Shown: positions 1-9,518 of the stretch, piece by piece
Numbering within the stretch: the stretch's first letter is position 1
How the letters are laid out: the number at the start of each line of letters is the position of its first letter
From: Clostridia bacterium
GTDB taxonomy: Bacteria; Bacillota; Clostridia; JAQVDB01
Direction: 5' to 3'
Length of the DNA: 34,655 nucleotides
Assembly (NCBI GenBank): GCA_028698525.1
Contig: JAQVDB010000020.1
Location: 1 to 34,655 of the forward strand
Made by a program: the position numbers and the translations under genes
The notes under the pieces: model-generated
Databases searched by the model: none
What the model was told of the DNA's origin: nothing
What the model saw: the letters and a program-made list of their open reading frames with translations, nothing else

Positions 1-75
1 TTAATTATTTAAAAGTTTTCAGGAATCTATATAAAACAACAACAAAGGACTATATTATTGTAGGGGGCAGTGACA

Positions 76-2607
76 ATGTTGAGCAATACAAATTTATGGA
101 TAAAAAGACGAGAATCCTCTGAATCCAATGTACAAGATATTATTGATAGCACAGGTCTGTCTCCTTTAGTTGTTAAAATTTTGGTTAACAGGGGTTTAAT
201 TACTGAACAACAGATAAATAATTTTTTGTATTCTGATACAGAGAAGATGCATGATCCTTATTTATTGAGCGATGCGGGTATAGCTGCTGATAGAATAAAA
301 AAAGCGTTATCTAGGGACGAACTCATATGTATATATGGGGATTATGATGTGGATGGAATAACTAGTACCGCGATCTTATATATGACATTAAAAAAGATGG
401 GTGGCAGGGTTGTATATTATATTCCTGACAGGATAGATGAAGGCTATGGTATGAATGAACAAGCAGTCTTCAATATAAAGCAACAAGGTGTGTCTTTGCT
501 TGTCACAGTGGATTGTGGCATAAGGTCATTGAAGGAAGTAGATATATGTAAAGAATTAGGTATGGACGTGATAATAACAGATCATCATGAATGTGGTGAT
601 GTTATTCCTCAATGTACTGCTGTGGTAAATCCCAAGAAAAAGGGAGATGATTATCCATTCAAGGAACTTGCAGGAGTGGGAGTGGTATTTAAGCTAATTC
701 AATTGATAGACAAAGATATAGATATTTTGGATTATATAGATATTATTGCATTGGGGACTGTCGCTGATATCGTTCCTTTGGAGGATGAGAACAGGATTAT
801 TGTGCGGGAAGGATTGAAGAAATTGAATACTAATCCTCATCCAGGTATAGGTGAGATAATCGAAAGGACGGGACTGTCGGGTAAAAAGATAACTTCAGGG
901 CATATAGGGTTTGTAATTGCCCCCAGATTTAATGCAGCAGGAAGAGTAGGCAATGTGGATCATCCTATTCAGCTTTTTCTAGGTGAACAAGTGGATAGAG
1001 GAAAAATAGCTGAAGAAATGGAGAGGAATAATAGCTATAGGCAAAGGCTTGAGCAAGAAACATATAAAAAAGCAGTAAGCACTATAGAAAAGCAGGGGTA
1101 TGATAAAAACTGCAAAGTGTTAGTGGTTGACGGGCAGGACTGGCACCAGGGCGTGATAGGGATAGTTGCTTCAAGATTGGTTGAAAAATACTATAAGCCA
1201 TCTATAGTGATTTCAGTTAAAGGAGATATAGGCAAAGGTTCTGCAAGAAGTATTTCAGGCTTTAATATGGTTGAATCTCTTGATGATTGCAAAGATATTC
1301 TTGAAAAATATGGTGGTCATGAACAAGCTGCAGGATTAACTATAAGTAAACAATCTATAGGTGAGTTCAGGGATAGAATAAACAGTTTTGCCCAAAGCAA
1401 TTTAGATGAAAGTTGTATGGTTCAGAAGTATTATTATGATGAACAAATAGATGGTGACTTGATTTCTTTGGAGAATATATATCAAATTGAAATGTTATCT
1501 CCTTATGGTGTTGGTAATCCACGTCCAGTTTTCAGGTGTGACGACATGACAATAGAGGATATAAAATGTTTTGGGAAAGATGATAAGCATCTTAAGTTGT
1601 TTTTATCAAAAGGAGAACATGAATTTGTTGCTATTTACTATGGAAATGGGCATTTAAAAGATGTTTTATCCAAAAAACAAAAAATAAATATATTATTCAA
1701 TTTAGAGATAAATGATTGGAACGGTGTAGACAACATTCAATTGAATATAAAAGATCTGAAGCCTTCTATAGACTATTTTTATGCAAGATATTTGTATACA
1801 AAATATTTTGAAAACATTTCAAAAGGCTTTATTAGTGATATAATAGGAGGAAAATCACAAGAGCATCATATAGAATACAAGCTATTCAATAGAATAGATG
1901 GGTTTATAAAGGAAGAAGAGTATTTAGCGGATATTTTGAGGTCAGGTAATAAAAATTTGATATTAATAAATACAGCAAATGGAATAATAGATTTTTATAA
2001 GTTTTATACTAAATACCTACAAATTGATGAGTTAGCCGTTTCTTTTAAATGGAATCCTAATAAATATCAAAATAAAAATACAATAGTTATCAATTGCTGT
2101 ATAGACAAGACAGATTTTAGTAGATACCAAAATATTATTTTTTATGATTTATGTTATAGCATGAATTATCTATATGAAGTTGCTAAAAAAGTTACTGGAC
2201 AAAAAATATTTTTCTATTTTGAGCAATATAAAGAGCAGTATAACAAAGATGTGATTGAGGACATATGCTTGAATAGGCGGTATTTGGTGAATATATACAA
2301 TATATTGAAGGCTGAATTCGATTTACGTTCTAACATGGAATTAAGTAGTTTAAATCAAATTATTCGACACAACTATCATATTGAACAAAATGGCTTTAAC
2401 TTAATATGTGCGCTCAACATTTTTCAGGAATTAGGGTTTTTGAAATATGATTTGAAAGATACCATGTTATATGTATATTTTAATGATAATCCATCCAGAA
2501 GAAACATTGAGTCTAGCAAATGTTATCGTGCAATAGACCGGATAAAAAATGATTTTAAGTTATTTTTTACTGATTTTAAAAAACATGTTGAAGGAGAGAG
2601 TGCGTAA
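76..2607 (+). CDS. recJ: Single-stranded-DNA-specific 5'-3' exonuclease RecJ
   Basis: RecJ degrades single-stranded DNA 5' to 3' in recombination and repair in the cytoplasm. The DHH phosphoesterase signature is visible: DYDVDG at about residues 89-94, VTVDCG near 144-149 and the DHH triad at about 169-171. A DHHA1-type GGHEQAAG motif lies near residue 415. About 280 residues follow the core and I cannot assign them a domain; long C-terminal extensions are usual in RecJ of Bacillota. At 843 aa it is longer than the E. coli enzyme (about 577 aa). I chose ATG at 76 because the AGGGGG ribosome site at 62-67 sits 8 bases before it; an in-frame GTG at 70 is too close to that site. The stop overlaps the apt start (TAATG), so the two are translationally coupled. 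Confidence 0.95.
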   Translation: MLSNTNLWIKRRESSESNVQDIIDSTGLSPLVVKILVNRGLITEQQINNFLYSDTEKMHDPYLLSDAGIAADRIKKALSRDELICIYGDYDVDGITSTAILYMTLKKMGGRVVYYIPDRIDEGYGMNEQAVFNIKQQGVSLLVTVDCGIRSLKEVDICKELGMDVIITDHHECGDVIPQCTAVVNPKKKGDDYPFKELAGVGVVFKLIQLIDKDIDILDYIDIIALGTVADIVPLEDENRIIVREGLKKLNTNPHPGIGEIIERTGLSGKKITSGHIGFVIAPRFNAAGRVGNVDHPIQLFLGEQVDRGKIAEEMERNNSYRQRLEQETYKKAVSTIEKQGYDKNCKVLVVDGQDWHQGVIGIVASRLVEKYYKPSIVISVKGDIGKGSARSISGFNMVESLDDCKDILEKYGGHEQAAGLTISKQSIGEFRDRINSFAQSNLDESCMVQKYYYDEQIDGDLISLENIYQIEMLSPYGVGNPRPVFRCDDMTIEDIKCFGKDDKHLKLFLSKGEHEFVAIYYGNGHLKDVLSKKQKINILFNLEINDWNGVDNIQLNIKDLKPSIDYFYARYLYTKYFENISKGFISDIIGGKSQEHHIEYKLFNRIDGFIKEEEYLADILRSGNKNLILINTANGIIDFYKFYTKYLQIDELAVSFKWNPNKYQNKNTIVINCCIDKTDFSRYQNIIFYDLCYSMNYLYEVAKKVTGQKIFFYFEQYKEQYNKDVIEDICLNRRYLVNIYNILKAEFDLRSNMELSSLNQIIRHNYHIEQNGFNLICALNIFQELGFLKYDLKDTMLYVYFNDNPSRRNIESSKCYRAIDRIKNDFKLFFTDFKKHVEGESA

Positions 2608-3119
2608 TGAATTTAAAAGATAAAATAAGGGAAATTCAAGATTTTCCTCAAAAAGGTGTTAATTTTAAAGATATAACCACTTTACTCAAGGACCAAGAGG
2701 CCTATAAAGCATCCATAGATATGATGGTTGACAGCCTAAAGGATAAGAATGTCGATTTGATTGTAGGACCCGAGGCGAGAGGATTTGTCATAGGAGCTCC
2801 AGTTGCTTATGCTATAGGTGCCGGATTTATACCGGTCAGAAAGAAGGGAAAATTACCTGCTGAAACTATAAGACATGAATATGAACTTGAATATGGTAGT
2901 GATACCCTTGAGATACATAAAGACGCTATACTCCCAGGGCAAAGAGTGGCTGTTGTGGATGATTTGCTTGCTACTGGAGGGACTATATCGTCAGTTATAG
3001 AGCTTGTTAACCAGCTTAAAGGCGACGTAGTAGCTGTTAGATTCATCATTGAACTTGGGTTTTTAAATGGCAGAGAAAAATTGTCTGGATATGATGTTGA
3101 AACTCTCATTAAGTATTGA
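2607..3119 (+). CDS. apt: Adenine phosphoribosyltransferase
   Basis: Salvages adenine: adenine plus PRPP gives AMP plus pyrophosphate, in the cytosol. The 170-aa length is normal for the family. The PRPP-binding motif [11 protein letters not shown] is at residues 116-126, and the GPEARGF segment at 54-60 is typical of Apt. Its ATG shares one base with the recJ stop codon. It lies between recJ and the (p)ppGpp enzyme, an arrangement familiar from many Bacillota, where purine salvage and the stringent response are neighbours. No promoter is seen before it; transcription from recJ is expected. Confidence 0.96.
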   Translation: MNLKDKIREIQDFPQKGVNFKDITTLLKDQEAYKASIDMMVDSLKDKNVDLIVGPEARGFVIGAPVAYAIGAGFIPVRKKGKLPAETIRHEYELEYGSDTLEIHKDAILPGQRVAVVDDLLATGGTISSVIELVNQLKGDVVAVRFIIELGFLNGREKLSGYDVETLIKY

Positions 3120-3151
3120 ATATTTTGATTTATTAGCAAGAGGTGTTAGTG

Positions 3152-5314
3152 TTGTCATTTGAGCAATTAATGCAAAAAATAGAGCAAAAATATCCTAGTC
3201 AAGATATAGATATAATAAAAAAAGCATATGACTTTGCTTATGAGGCTCATAAAGAGCAATGTAGAATTTCTGGAGAGCCGTATATTGTGCATCCTGAAAA
3301 TGTAGCCGAAATATTAGTGAGTTTGGGTCTGGATGTCAATACTATCGCTGCAGGTCTACTGCATGATGTTATTGAAGATACTTATTATTCCCGGAATGAT
3401 TTAGAGGAGATATTCGGCAAGGAGATAGCCGACTTGGTTGATGGTGTAACAAAGCTGAGTCGTATTGAGTATAAAACCAAGGAAGAAGAGCAGGCAGAGA
3501 ATCTCAGGAAAATGTTTTTAGCCATGGCTAAAGATATAAGGGTAATATTGATTAAATTGGCTGACCGACTTCATAATATGCGTACTCTAAAGTACATGAA
3601 TGAAGAAAAACAGAAGGAAAAGGCAGAAGAAACTCTTGAAATATATGCACCTCTTGCCCATAGGTTAGGCATATTCAGAATCAAATGGGAGCTGGAAGAT
3701 TTATCGTTATTTTATTTAGATGAAAATGGATATTACGATCTTGTGGATAAAGTTGCTAAGAAAAGAAAAGCAAGGGAAGAATATATCAGGAGAGTAATAA
3801 AGCAATTAGAAAAAAACATAAGTGAAATAGATATAGAAGCTAAGATTGAAGGCAGACCCAAGCATTTTTACAGCATATATAGAAAGATGGTATACAAGAA
3901 TAGAAGTTTTGACCAAATATATGATATTACTGCAGTTAGAATAATAGTAAATACTATAAAAGATTGTTATGCAGCTTTAGGTATTGTGCACACTTTATGG
4001 AAGCCGATACCAGGTAGGTTTAAGGATTATATAGCTATGCCTAAACCTAATATGTATCAATCCTTGCATACTACTGTTCTTGGACCTAAAGGAGAGCCTG
4101 TAGAGATTCAGATCCGTACTTGGGATATGCATAGAACGGCTGAATATGGAATAGCTGCTCATTGGAAATATAAAGAAGGGGTCTCCAACGATACCGATTA
4201 TGATTCTAAACTAGCATGGTTAAGACAATTACTAGAATGGCAGAGCGAGGCTAAGGACCCTAGGGAGTTTATGGAGACACTTAAAATTAACTTGTTTACT
4301 GATGAAGTATTTGTATTTACCCCTAAGGGAGATGTTATAGATTTGCCCACCGGATCTACACCAATTGATTTTGCATATAATATCCATACTGCCGTAGGTA
4401 ATAAATGTATAGGTGCTAAAGTGAACGGAAAGATTGTAACTTTAGATTATCAGCTTAAAACAGGAGATATAGTTGAGATATTGACCTCTACAACTACTCG
4501 TGGGCCCAGCAGGGATTGGTTAAACATAATTAAAAGTTCTCAGGCCAGAAATAAAATCAGACAATGGTTTAAAAAAGAAAAAAGAGAAGAGAATATAATA
4601 AAAGGCAAAGAAATGTTGGAAAAAGAGGCCAAAAGAAGGGGATATATTATAAATCAATTGATGAAACCCGAGTATTACAACAAGATTTTAAAAAGATATA
4701 GCCTCAACACCATTGATGATTTGTATGTAGCCATAGGATATGGAGGCTTGACCATCAATCAAGTGCTGGGGAAGCTAATTGAAAAATATAAAGAACATAA
4801 CAAGATAGAAGAACAGAAGGGAATAGACTCAATATCTCTTAACGAAAAAAATAAAAAATTACCATCCCAAAACGGTGTAAAAGTTAAAGGGATAGATAAT
4901 ATAATGGTGAGGTTTGCTAAATGTTGTACTCCCGTTCCCGGAGATGAGATAATAGGATATATAACAAGAGGAAGAGGGGTTTCAATTCATAGGATGGATT
5001 GTTCTAATATCAACTCTAAAAGTATGGAACAAGATAGGTTGATAGAGGTGGAGTGGGAAGACAGTTATCCTAATACCTATAACACCGAAATATGTATATT
5101 GGCGATAGATAGAAAGAATCTATTATCAGAGATTACAAGCCTTATAAGCGATTCAAATATATTGGTAAATGCAATAAATGCAAGGACTAACAGGGACAGA
5201 AGAGCAATAATCAATATTATTTTAGAAACAAAAAACATACAACAGCTTGACAAAATTATGAATAAATTTAAAAAGCTGAAAAATGTTATAGATGTATACA
5301 GAGTAAATTCTTAA
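3152..5314 (+). CDS. relA: Bifunctional (p)ppGpp synthetase/hydrolase, Rel/SpoT type
   Basis: Makes and hydrolyses the stringent-response alarmone (p)ppGpp. In order: an N-terminal HD hydrolase domain (HDVIED near residues 71-76), the nucleotidyltransferase domain, a TGS domain (about 385-450), a Cys-containing segment with CCTPVPGDEIIGY near 590, and a C-terminal ACT domain. The synthetase carries RFKD (about 289-292), the RXKD form known from bifunctional Rel enzymes, rather than the EXDD of synthetase-only RelA; together with the intact HD site this predicts both activities. The start is uncertain: AGAGGTG at 3140-3145 best fits TTG at 3152, but GTG at 3149 is in frame. It is 16 bases upstream of dtd. 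Confidence 0.95.
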   Translation: MSFEQLMQKIEQKYPSQDIDIIKKAYDFAYEAHKEQCRISGEPYIVHPENVAEILVSLGLDVNTIAAGLLHDVIEDTYYSRNDLEEIFGKEIADLVDGVTKLSRIEYKTKEEEQAENLRKMFLAMAKDIRVILIKLADRLHNMRTLKYMNEEKQKEKAEETLEIYAPLAHRLGIFRIKWELEDLSLFYLDENGYYDLVDKVAKKRKAREEYIRRVIKQLEKNISEIDIEAKIEGRPKHFYSIYRKMVYKNRSFDQIYDITAVRIIVNTIKDCYAALGIVHTLWKPIPGRFKDYIAMPKPNMYQSLHTTVLGPKGEPVEIQIRTWDMHRTAEYGIAAHWKYKEGVSNDTDYDSKLAWLRQLLEWQSEAKDPREFMETLKINLFTDEVFVFTPKGDVIDLPTGSTPIDFAYNIHTAVGNKCIGAKVNGKIVTLDYQLKTGDIVEILTSTTTRGPSRDWLNIIKSSQARNKIRQWFKKEKREENIIKGKEMLEKEAKRRGYIINQLMKPEYYNKILKRYSLNTIDDLYVAIGYGGLTINQVLGKLIEKYKEHNKIEEQKGIDSISLNEKNKKLPSQNGVKVKGIDNIMVRFAKCCTPVPGDEIIGYITRGRGVSIHRMDCSNINSKSMEQDRLIEVEWEDSYPNTYNTEICILAIDRKNLLSEITSLISDSNILVNAINARTNRDRRAIINIILETKNIQQLDKIMNKFKKLKNVIDVYRVNS

Positions 5315-5330
5315 GGGGAGTGTTATCATA

Positions 5331-5780
5331 GTGAGAGCTGTAGTTCAACGGGTTGACAGAGCCTGTATCAAAGTAGAGAATAAAGTGATATCCAGTATAG
5401 AAAAAGGCCTTTTAATATATCTTGGAGTTGGAAAGGACGATGACCAACAAGATGTTGATTATCTTTCGAATAAGATAGCTAATCTGAGGATATTTGAAGA
5501 TGATAATGGGAAGCTCAATCTTTCTGTAAAAGATATAAATGGAGAAATCCTTGTAGTTTCACAATTTACACTGTTTGGCGATTGTAGAAAAGGTAGAAGG
5601 CCTAATTTTATGGGTGCTGCTCCTTCAGAGAAAGCAGAAGAGTTATATAAGAAGTTTGCAAAGAATATAGCCGAAGAAGGGTTGTGTGTGAAGACAGGAA
5701 AGTTCCAAGCTCATATGTATATAGACAGTATAAATAATGGACCTGTTACCATCTTAATTGATAGTGAGAAAGTTTTTTAA
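5331..5780 (+). CDS. dtd: D-aminoacyl-tRNA deacylase
   Basis: Hydrolyses D-aminoacyl-tRNAs, and in many bacteria mischarged Gly-tRNA(Ala), protecting translation from D-amino acids. The two motifs that form the active site across the dimer are present: SQFTLFGD at residues 77-84 and GPVT at 137-140. Length (149 aa) is normal. The start is GTG at 5331, about ten bases after a GGGGAG site. It follows the (p)ppGpp synthetase gene directly, a common pairing in Bacillota, and is 12 bases from the next gene, so it is one operon member. Confidence 0.95.
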   Translation: MRAVVQRVDRACIKVENKVISSIEKGLLIYLGVGKDDDQQDVDYLSNKIANLRIFEDDNGKLNLSVKDINGEILVVSQFTLFGDCRKGRRPNFMGAAPSEKAEELYKKFAKNIAEEGLCVKTGKFQAHMYIDSINNGPVTILIDSEKVF

Positions 5781-5792
5781 GGAGTGATGTGA

Positions 5793-6407
5793 TTGGATGT
5801 AAAGATCTATCAAAATGGTTTGCTACAGGAAAATTGTTATTTAGTATACGATCAGGATATAGGAGTTGTAATAGATCCTGGGGGCAGCGGGAATTTGATA
5901 AATGATTTTATATCTAAAAAGGGTTTGAGTATAAAGTATATATTATTGACTCATGGCCATTATGATCACATAGGGGCAGTGAAAGAAGTAAAGGATTTTA
6001 CTAAAGCCCAAGTTGCTATTCACAAAAATGACAGCAAAATGTTAACTGATCCCAGTAAAAATTTATCCCTATATTCAAAGGTTCAGCATGACAGAATTAA
6101 TCCTGATTTAATGTTGGAAGAGGATATGGTGTTAGGATGTGGCAGATTTAATATAGTGGTGCTGCATACTCCAGGACATTCATTAGGATCTTGTTGTTTT
6201 GTCATACAAAAGATGATTTTTACCGGGGACACTATTTTTGCCGGTTCTATCGGACGAACTGATTTTGTAGGGGGAAGCCATGAGTCTATTATGGATTCTA
6301 TAAACAATAAGCTGTTGGTTTATGATGATGATTATTTGATATATCCCGGTCATGGCCCTTCTTCTACCATTGGTAAAGAAAAACGGCAAAATCCGTTTTT
6401 AGCATAA
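5793..6407 (+). CDS. MBL-fold metallo-hydrolase, glyoxalase II-like
   Basis: A small metallo-beta-lactamase-fold hydrolase. The dinuclear metal site is visible: THGHYDHIG with H54, H56, D58 and H59, then HTPGHS near residue 128, FTGDTIF with a bridging Asp, and a C-terminal PGHGP. The 204-aa size and GRTDFVGGS segment resemble the short hydroxyacylglutathione-hydrolase-like proteins of Bacillota, whose true substrate is usually unknown (glyoxalase II activity is only inferred). The start is TTG at 5793 behind AAGGAGTG. It is packed between dtd and hemZ, a frequent location for this protein in Clostridia. Confidence 0.88.
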   Translation: MDVKIYQNGLLQENCYLVYDQDIGVVIDPGGSGNLINDFISKKGLSIKYILLTHGHYDHIGAVKEVKDFTKAQVAIHKNDSKMLTDPSKNLSLYSKVQHDRINPDLMLEEDMVLGCGRFNIVVLHTPGHSLGSCCFVIQKMIFTGDTIFAGSIGRTDFVGGSHESIMDSINNKLLVYDDDYLIYPGHGPSSTIGKEKRQNPFLA

Positions 6408-6412
6408 ATGAT

Positions 6413-7954
6413 ATGGCTGTAAAAGATAAGAACAATATCATTCAAATATATGTAGAAGGCCATAATTTCTATTATGATTTGATAGAATTGACAGGTGCTT
6501 TTGGGATTAAAGGAAAGGTCTATAATAATATTAAAGATCAAGCTGACCAACAAGATTATTTATTAGTTAGCTGTGTGAAGGTTAGCTCAAACATTGTTCA
6601 TATAGAAACTATAATATCAAAGAAGGGCAGACAATTAACTAGCTACACTGACAAATGTATAATCAACGATAGAGGTCTAGATTATCTAGCTAAAAAGAGT
6701 ACTATAAAGAGGCATGTAAAGATAGGTGCTTATTTATGCATGAAGCAAATTTTCAAGAAAGAACTCGAATGGGGTACTATAACAGGCGTGAGGCCCTTAA
6801 AAGTTGCACATAAGCACATGGATAAACTAGGGAATTGGGATGATGTTCAAAAATTATTGATGCAGCATTATCAGGTCAGTGAAAAAAAAGCTGGACTTTT
6901 AACCGATATTGCAAAATTTCAAAGAAAGTATATAGAGGATATAGATGATAAAAAGATAAGCATTTATATTTCTGTACCTTTTTGTGTTTCCAGATGTATT
7001 TATTGTTCATTTGTTTCAAACACTATAGGCAATTGTGAAGAATATGTGGAGCCATATGTACAAGCACTTTTATTTGAAATAAAACAATGCATACAATATT
7101 TATGCTCAAAAGACTATAAAATAGAAAATGTTTATGTGGGGGGAGGTACTCCTACTTCTTTAGATTGTGGCCATATTGAAAAGATATTAACAACCATAAA
7201 TAGCAATATTAATTCATCTAATATAAGGGAATATACTGTAGAAGCAGGGCGACCGGATACTATTACCCGGGAAAAGTTGGAAATGTTTTTATGCAATGGA
7301 GTGAATAGGATAAGTATAAATCCCCAGACCATGAATCCCGATACATTGTTGCTGATCAGAAGAAATCATAGTCCTGAACAAGTTATCCAAAAGTATAAAA
7401 TGGCAAAGGATGTAGGACTAGATTGGATAAACATGGATCTAATAATAGGTTTGCCTTCTGAAGATGAGCAGGATGTTAAAAACACAATAAATGAAATATT
7501 AAAGCTATCTCCTAAAAATATTACAGTCCATACTATGGCTTTAAAAAGATCATCCCTTTTAGTACAAAGCAAAGAAAATATACCATTGACGGATCAAGTG
7601 ACTGTAAATAATATGATGGAAATTGTAAAAGAAAATTTGATAAGATGTGATTATAAACCATATTATCTATACAGGCAGAAGTATATGCTTGGAAATCTTG
7701 AGAATATTGGGTTTTGTAGAGATTCTTTCGAATCCATTTATAATATAAAAATGATGGGAGAAAATCAGACGATAGTTGCATTTGGTGCAGGAGCAGTTTC
7801 TAAGATTTTTTATTCTTCTGATAATAGGATTGAAAGAGTGATGAATGTAAAAAATTTGACTGATTATATAAATAGGGTGGAAGAAATGGTTCAAAAGAAA
7901 TTGAGTGCTTTGGCTGCGTTGACAAAATATACAGAACAAGGTTATAATACATAA
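6413..7954 (+). CDS. hemZ: Coproporphyrinogen III oxidase-like radical SAM protein HemZ
   Basis: Radical SAM protein of the HemN/HemZ family, associated with oxygen-independent coproporphyrinogen III dehydrogenation in heme synthesis. The [4Fe-4S] site is the CxxxCxxC at C191, C195 and C198 within SVPFCVSRCIYC, preceded by about 185 residues typical of HemZ rather than HemN. A GGGTPT motif follows. Length 513 aa. The ATG at 6413 lies 5 bases after the upstream stop and has no clear ribosome site, so coupled translation is likely. No other heme gene is near, so the substrate is inferred from the family; HemZ-like proteins in anaerobes may act otherwise. Its last 36 bases contain the promoter for the hisS leader. 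Confidence 0.88.
   Translation: MAVKDKNNIIQIYVEGHNFYYDLIELTGAFGIKGKVYNNIKDQADQQDYLLVSCVKVSSNIVHIETIISKKGRQLTSYTDKCIINDRGLDYLAKKSTIKRHVKIGAYLCMKQIFKKELEWGTITGVRPLKVAHKHMDKLGNWDDVQKLLMQHYQVSEKKAGLLTDIAKFQRKYIEDIDDKKISIYISVPFCVSRCIYCSFVSNTIGNCEEYVEPYVQALLFEIKQCIQYLCSKDYKIENVYVGGGTPTSLDCGHIEKILTTINSNINSSNIREYTVEAGRPDTITREKLEMFLCNGVNRISINPQTMNPDTLLLIRRNHSPEQVIQKYKMAKDVGLDWINMDLIIGLPSEDEQDVKNTINEILKLSPKNITVHTMALKRSSLLVQSKENIPLTDQVTVNNMMEIVKENLIRCDYKPYYLYRQKYMLGNLENIGFCRDSFESIYNIKMMGENQTIVAFGAGAVSKIFYSSDNRIERVMNVKNLTDYINRVEEMVQKKLSALAALTKYTEQGYNT
7919..7948 (+). promoter_or_regulatory. Sigma-A promoter of hisS-aspS, inside the end of hemZ
   Basis: TTGACA at 7919-7924 and TATAAT at 7943-7948 are both perfect consensus hexamers separated by 18 bases. 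The predicted start of transcription is near 7955, just after the hemZ stop and before the T-box leader. Seen directly; activity is inferred. Confidence 0.85.
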
Positions 7955-7969
7955 TAAAAATGAAATTTT

Positions 7970-8213
7970 AATGGCTTTGAAAGGGAAAGTATATATGACT
8001 TCTGTTTTACAGGGAGGAGGTGACGTGACTGCAATCACCTCTAAAACAGACATGTAGAAAGACACCCTGGAGCTCGTCAGTTGAAGTGGAGATCATATTA
8101 AGCTGATGCGTATTTGCTGCGTTACTGCATTACAAAGAGAGATACAAGCTATCTAATTAGGGTGGCACCGCGGGAAAACCCGTCCCTTATGATGTTATAA
8201 GGGACGGGTTTTT
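7970..8213 (+). promoter_or_regulatory. T-box riboswitch leader, Asp-type specifier, for hisS-aspS
   Basis: A T-box leader reads the charging state of a tRNA and chooses between terminator and antiterminator. Stem I has the AGGGAG bulge (8011-8016) capped by a GAGGTGA/TCACCTC hairpin and flanked by TCTGTTTTA/TAAAACAGA. On its descending side GAAAGACACC places GAC (Asp) at 8061-8063 in the specifier position; the same alignment fits the second T-box in this window. A His codon CAC overlaps at 8063-8065. The T-box core GGGTGGCACCGCGG is at 8160-8173. Its UGGC (8163-8166) would pair with a GCCA tRNA end, matching the G73 of tRNA-Asp but not the C73 of bacterial tRNA-His. So Asp sensing is favoured. 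Confidence 0.93.
8177..8213 (+). terminator. T-box intrinsic terminator before hisS
   Basis: CCCGTCCCTTAT (8179-8190) and its exact complement (8197-8208) form a 12-bp stem with a 6-base loop followed by five T. The 5' arm can instead pair with the T-box core to form the antiterminator. Confidence 0.93.
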
Positions 8214-8246
8214 AGTATCAATTTGAACAAAAGGAGGTACAAAAAT

Positions 8247-9512
8247 ATGAACATAAAAGCCCCAAGGGGAACTAGAGATGTTTTGCCTGAAGATATTTAT
8301 AAATGGCATTATGTAGAGAACATTATCAGAAAAGCATGCAGTAGATTTGGATTTGAGGAAATAAGGACGCCGGTTTTTGAAAACACAGAATTGTTTTTAA
8401 GAGGTGTGGGGGATACAACCGATATTGTTCAAAAGGAGATGTATACTTTTAACGATAAGGGTGGTAGGAGCATTACCCTTAAGCCTGAAGGTACTGCATC
8501 GGTGGCACGGGCTTTTGTAGAAAACAAAATGTATGCGAAGCCTCAGCCAACTAAACTGTATTATATATATCCTCTATTTAGATATGAAAGACCTCAGGCA
8601 GGAAGATTGAGACAGCATCATCAATTCGGTGTGGAAGTTTTTGGTACTATGGATCCATCGATAGATGCTGAAATCATAAATTTAGCAATGGTGCTTTTTG
8701 ATTCTTTGGGCATAAAGGGACTAGAACTGAATATCAACAGCATAGGTTGCCCTAAATGTAGAGTAGAGTATAATAAAGCTTTAAAACAATATCTGGAGGA
8801 TAGGGTAGATAAGCTATGCAAGGACTGTAACGAGAGACTTGCAAGGAATCCTTTGAGGGTGCTGGATTGTAAAAACAAAACTTGCAAAGAGATTGTTGAT
8901 GATGCACCTGTAATAATTGATTATCTATGTGGAGAATGCGATGAACATTTCGATAAATTGAAGAGATATTTGGATACGGTGGGATTGAGTTACAAAATAA
9001 ATCCTAAAATAGTTAGAGGGCTTGATTATTATACTAAGACTGTGTTTGAGATAATATCAACGGATATAGGAGCACAAGGCACCGTCTGTGGAGGCGGGCG
9101 CTACGATGGATTGGTAAGTGAGATAGGTGGTCCTGATGTCCCTGGAATAGGATTTGGATTGGGGATTGAAAGGTTGTTATTGGCAATTGAAAATCAAAAT
9201 ATTACAATACCTGAGCCACAAAAATTTGATTTTTTTGTAGTGTGTATGAAGGAAGATTATAAGATGTATGCTTTTGACATTCTGCAAAAGATAAGATATC
9301 AGGGTTATAGCGCAGATATGGATCATATGAGCAGGAGCATGAGGGCACAATTTAAATATGCTGACAAATTAGATGCTAAATATGTGATTATAATTGGTGA
9401 CGATGAAGTGAAAAATAGAGTTGTATCCTTGAAAAATATGGAAACAGGGGAACAAATACAAAAACAACTTGAAGATATATTATCTGACATCAAGAACAGG
9501 AAGGATGATTGA
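8247..9512 (+). CDS. hisS: Histidine--tRNA ligase
   Basis: Class II aminoacyl-tRNA synthetase that charges tRNA-His. The start of the protein, IKAPRGTRDVLP, is the usual HisRS N-terminus. Motif 2 (RYERPQAGRLRQHHQFG), the histidine-binding RGLDYYTKT near residue 256 and motif 3 (GIGFGLGIERLL) are all seen. Length 421 aa is normal. The start at 8247 is set by AAAGGAGGT at 8230-8239; an upstream in-frame reading from 8223 has no ribosome site. It sits behind a T-box leader and is followed 6 bases later by aspS, so both synthetases are controlled together. Confidence 0.97.
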   Translation: MNIKAPRGTRDVLPEDIYKWHYVENIIRKACSRFGFEEIRTPVFENTELFLRGVGDTTDIVQKEMYTFNDKGGRSITLKPEGTASVARAFVENKMYAKPQPTKLYYIYPLFRYERPQAGRLRQHHQFGVEVFGTMDPSIDAEIINLAMVLFDSLGIKGLELNINSIGCPKCRVEYNKALKQYLEDRVDKLCKDCNERLARNPLRVLDCKNKTCKEIVDDAPVIIDYLCGECDEHFDKLKRYLDTVGLSYKINPKIVRGLDYYTKTVFEIISTDIGAQGTVCGGGRYDGLVSEIGGPDVPGIGFGLGIERLLLAIENQNITIPEPQKFDFFVVCMKEDYKMYAFDILQKIRYQGYSADMDHMSRSMRAQFKYADKLDAKYVIIIGDDEVKNRVVSLKNMETGEQIQKQLEDILSDIKNRKDD

Positions 9513-9518
9513 GGGTTG

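Noticed and set aside
1-69. Promoter before recJ
   Set aside because: No paired -35 and -10 hexamers can be recognised in the 69 bases available; the true promoter may lie outside the window.
7988-8052. Independent small RNA or attenuator hairpin before hisS
   Set aside because: The strong TCTGTTTTA/TAAAACAGA hairpin is explained as stem I of the T-box leader, with the AGGGAG bulge and specifier in the expected order.
7667-8065. Reverse-strand frame across the hemZ end and the T-box leader
   Set aside because: It spans a regulatory RNA and a promoter and has no coding signals.
8223-8246. Longer N-terminus for hisS
   Set aside because: It would contain the strong ribosome site AAAGGAGGT, which points to ATG 8247.
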